A stretch of 16,302 nucleotides of DNA from Candidatus Kerfeldbacteria bacterium (lineage in GTDB: Bacteria; Patescibacteriota; Patescibacteriia; Veblenbacterales; UBA10138), in the NCBI GenBank assembly GCA_016217875.1, contig JACRFN010000111.1:1-16302 (forward strand), written 5' to 3'. Below, one piece after another: positions 14,415 to 16,302 of this stretch. How positions within the stretch are numbered: the stretch's first letter is position 1; every line of letters starts with the position of its first letter. The position numbers and the translations under genes were made by a program. Under the pieces are notes generated by a model that did not search any database, had not been told where the DNA came from, and saw nothing but the letters and a program-made list of their open reading frames with translations.

Positions 14415-15644
14415 TTATTTATCGGTGGCGGCATTGGCTTTATCAGCTGAGGCGGTGGCTTCAATTTTAGCCTCAGTCTTGACCATGTCGCTCGGTTTGT
14501 CTTGGCCGCCTAAAGTCTCGTCTTTGGCTTTGGCTGGTTGGTTGATAGCTTTGATGGATAATCCGAGGCGGTGTTCTCTAGGTTCCATGGAGATGATGCG
14601 GAAATCACGCGTTTCGCCTAAAGTCACGATATCAGTAGGGGCCTGTACTGGTTTATCAGCTAGCTCCGAGATGTGACAGAGCGCATGAATCTCAGGGTCG
14701 AGCTCGACAAACACGCCAAAGGGGTTGGTTTTCAGCACCTTACCTTTGACTATGTCATTTAAATGATAGCGGTCACTGACCCGCTTCCACGGATCGTCAA
14801 TCAGGCGACGGAAAGATAAGGAAATGCGCGAGCCGTCAATGTTGATGATTTTAGCTTTAACTTGTTGGCCTACATTGACAACTTCACGTGGATTTTCAAT
14901 GCGTTGCCAGGCCAACTCCGAGATATGAACCAGCCCTTCCAGGCCTTCGCCGAATTCCACAAAGCAGCCAAAATCCACCACGCCGGAAATTTTGCCTTCA
15001 ATAGTATCGCCCACATGGTATTGATCAAGTTTGCCCTTTTGCTGCTCTTCCCAAGCCGCTCTTTCTGACACGATGAGTTTTTCTTCGGCATCATTAACCG
15101 TAATAACTTTAACCTCAAGATTTTGCCCGATAAATTGTTTAAGCAGTTCCAAAATACGGCTTTTGTCGCCGCCCTCCACGCGCGGATAGTGCTCGACGGC
15201 CAGTTGCGAGACAGGCAAAAAACCAGGCACCTGACCAAGTTTGACCATCAGTCCGCCCTTGTTAGCATCAACCACCTTGGCCTTGATGATGGCACCTTGG
15301 CGGCGTAATTCTTCTAGCGAGCCCCAAGCTTTTTGGTGGCCGGCGTGGCGGAAACTGAGCTCCATTTCGCCGTTTTCATTTTCAATTTCCAGCACTGTGG
15401 CTTGGACTACGTCGCCTAGTTTAATATTGGAATACTCTCCCGATTCATCAGTCAGCTCGCGCCCGCGTACCAGGCCGGTAGTAAAGCCCGGAATATCTAG
15501 TCGCACTTCGCGCTTGCCTACCGTCACGACTACACCTTCCACCAAATCACCGACGCTTGGCACCGCCGAGGCCTCCTTGGAACTCAATAGTTGTTCCATG
15601 GCTGAGCCCGGTGTTGGCTCCAGCTGTTTCTTTTTTCTTGGCAT
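14415..15644 (-). CDS. rpsA: 30S ribosomal protein S1 (four S1 domains)
   Basis: S1 binds mRNA on the 30S subunit and helps start translation. The 409 residues carry four OB-fold S1 repeats (about 31-99, 115-194, 210-280, 296-366). The third is the most typical, with VGDTIEGKISGVVDFGCFVE and GLVHISELAW, and the fourth has the matching FGVFVELDPEIHALCHISEL. A Lys/Ala/Asp-rich, probably disordered tail follows from about 370. Four domains rather than the six of E. coli is normal for many Gram-positive-type and Patescibacterial proteins. The ATG has no Shine-Dalgarno site; it is preceded by TTTTTTATTT, which is the type of U-rich leader that S1 itself can bind. A long structured leader separates it from its promoter. 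Another S1-domain RNA-binding protein is possible, but the domain count and basic N-terminus favour S1. Confidence 0.9.
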   Translation of the reverse strand: MPRKKKQLEPTPGSAMEQLLSSKEASAVPSVGDLVEGVVVTVGKREVRLDIPGFTTGLVRGRELTDESGEYSNIKLGDVVQATVLEIENENGEMELSFRHAGHQKAWGSLEELRRQGAIIKAKVVDANKGGLMVKLGQVPGFLPVSQLAVEHYPRVEGGDKSRILELLKQFIGQNLEVKVITVNDAEEKLIVSERAAWEEQQKGKLDQYHVGDTIEGKISGVVDFGCFVEFGEGLEGLVHISELAWQRIENPREVVNVGQQVKAKIINIDGSRISLSFRRLIDDPWKRVSDRYHLNDIVKGKVLKTNPFGVFVELDPEIHALCHISELADKPVQAPTDIVTLGETRDFRIISMEPREHRLGLSIKAINQPAKAKDETLGGQDKPSDMVKTEAKIEATASADKANAATDK

Positions 15645-15789
15645 AAATAAAAAATCGCTTAACCCGATGACTAAATAGCTGTTCTAAGGCTAACTTTAGC
15701 TCAGGCCCCAAGAGGGTTACCCCCGTTCCGTCTCCGCCAGTTGGCGGATGGCGGACGCGGGATGTCTCTCGGAGATTAATAAGTAATAT
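15645..15789 (-). promoter_or_regulatory. Structured leader of the S1 gene
   Basis: About 145 bases lie between the predicted start and the ATG. They include TCCGCC-AGTT-GGCGGA (15733-15748) nested in further GTCCGCC/GGCGG copies, and a GGCTAACTTTAGC hairpin (15689-15701), before the U-rich start region. Such a leader could support autoregulation by S1, as known in other bacteria; here that is inference. Confidence 0.4.
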
Positions 15790-15795
15790 GACCTT

Positions 15796-15823
15796 TTGTT
15801 AAGGCTTAAGCAGTTTATGTCAA
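15796..15823 (-). promoter_or_regulatory. Promoter candidate of the S1 gene
   Basis: On the - strand a perfect TTGACA (15823-15818) is followed after 16 bases by TAACAA (15801-15796). It lies just below the minus-strand terminator at 15847-15872. Confidence 0.55.
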
Positions 15824-15846
15824 GTTAAGGTTTTTGGCAAGAGAGT

Positions 15847-15872
15847 AAAAAGACCGGGTAGCGAACGGTCTT
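15847..15872 (-). terminator. Minus-strand intrinsic terminator
   Basis: AAGACCG (15872-15866) pairs with CGGTCTT (15856-15850) around the nine-base loop TTCGCTACC, followed by T residues on the - strand only. The loop is complementary to an upstream segment (see the competing stem at 15893-15902). Confidence 0.75.
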
Positions 15873-16235
15873 AGAGTGGGATATGTTAGATAGTTCGCTA
15901 CCGCGGTTATGTGTTTGCCCTACGGACAAACCGACAGGCCAACTTCAGCCTTTGTGATGGCACCTAGAAGTTGTAACCGTTCAGGTTTGAGGTGGGGCAA
16001 TTGGCAATGTTGTGCATGGGGCCTCCTTTGGGGCGCGCCGATTGCCATGATGTTGGGCGGGGACAATTACGGCCTGACGACTGTAATCAGGCAACGCTTA
16101 GGGCCCCAAAAGGCTGTTTCTTTTTACTTGTCTGCTTGACGCAGGTGTATAAAGACAATGTCTAGCCCATTCCCTTGCGTTAGGAAGTAGCTTGCTGGGC
16201 TTTAAAATTTTAAGCAAGTCTGCTCTGTGATAGGG
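15873..16235 (-). ncRNA. Possible structured RNA of unknown class
   Basis: No protein frame is convincing here, yet a minus-strand terminator closes the region. Several complementary pairs occur in it (coordinates on +): gttcgctacc 15893-15902 with ggtagcgaac 15857-15866; gtttg 15913-15917 with caaac 15927-15931; ggcaattgg 15996-16004 with ccgattgcc 16038-16046 (one mismatch); gcctga 16072-16077 with tcaggc 16087-16092; gccca 16165-16169 with tgggc 16196-16200. I looked for RNase P RNA, tmRNA, SRP RNA and tRNA signatures on both strands and found none. No good minus-strand promoter was found, so the 5' end is unknown. Confidence 0.3.
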
Positions 16236-16236
16236 T

Positions 16237-16265
16237 TTGGCTTTAGCCTAAATATATGCTAAACT
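16237..16265 (+). promoter_or_regulatory. Promoter candidate for the gene starting at the window edge
   Basis: TTGGCT (16237-16242), a 17-base spacer ending in the extended TGC, and TAAACT (16260-16265). Start would be near 16272. Confidence 0.5.
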
Positions 16266-16277
16266 AAGCCTGTTATT

Positions 16278-16295
16278 TATGCCCCGTAATACAAC
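16278..16295. repeat. 18-base exact repeat, copy B
   Basis: TATGCCCCGTAATACAAC on the + strand is the reverse complement of 11152-11169. In both places it begins about 13-14 bases after a TGC-extended -10 box and contains an ATG. Confidence 0.8.
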
Positions 16296-16302
16296 TTCGC
16301 TA
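16279..16302 (+). CDS. Possible start of a gene running off the window
   Basis: ATG at 16279 opens a frame (MPRNTTSL) that is still open at the last base. It sits about 7 bases after the start predicted from the promoter at 16237-16265, in an AT-rich context (TGTTATTT) like that before the S1 gene. Only eight codons are visible, so the product cannot be named. Confidence 0.35.

Noticed and set aside
15909..16139. Forward 76-codon frame in the last intergenic region
   Set aside because: Composition (many Trp, Cys, Gly and Arg), no ribosome site, no domain, and it lies opposite a minus-strand terminator and hairpins; it looks like a chance frame.
15857..16260. RNase P RNA, tmRNA, SRP RNA or 6S RNA in the region near 16 kb
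   Set aside because: Length would suit, but none of the conserved core motifs (such as the RNase P GAGGAAAGTCC core or a tmRNA tag frame and T-arm) was found on either strand; kept only as an unassigned structured region.

Overview
The window looks like a chromosomal segment of a Candidate Phyla Radiation (Patescibacteria, Parcubacteria-like) bacterium. That is inference, not a database match. It rests on compact housekeeping genes, mostly missing Shine-Dalgarno sites, AT-rich intergenic elements of the TTTAGACATT/CAAATTCC type plus short GC-rich palindromes in nearly every gap, a shortened S1, and a valyl-tRNA synthetase with an unusual internal domain and no C-terminal arm.

Left part, + strand: the tail of clpP (2-172); a 473-base gap with a terminator, a promoter and hairpins; rny (RNase Y, 646-2169); a YmdB-family phosphoesterase (2279-3079); a palindrome-rich gap; an HU-family DNA-binding protein (3328-3606) with the best ribosome binding site in the window and a strong terminator; and valS (3725-6493), with a near-consensus -10 box almost on its start codon.

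Right part, - strand: a likely four-gene unit read from about 11.2 kb down to 6.5 kb, consisting of pilB (11010-9331), a GT-C/TPR membrane glycosyltransferase-like protein (9293-7554), an uncharacterised protein with a PD-(D/E)XK-like motif (7502-6708) and a very small acidic protein (6699-6502). Upstream come a polytopic membrane protein (12303-11278), ftsH (14283-12466) and a four-domain S1 protein (15644-14415), each with its own promoter candidate. The last 630 bases hold the S1 promoter, a minus-strand terminator ending a possible structured RNA, and a + strand promoter leading into a gene that starts at the window edge.

Functionally, ClpP and FtsH are proteases, RNase Y handles RNA turnover, ValRS and S1 serve translation, HU organises DNA, and PilB belongs to a type IV pilus, possibly with surface glycosylation and DNA processing by its operon partners. 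The most interesting items are the ASCH/PUA-like domain inserted into the zinc knuckle of ValRS, an 18-base sequence shared by two transcription starts 5 kb apart, and the structured minus-strand region near 16 kb.
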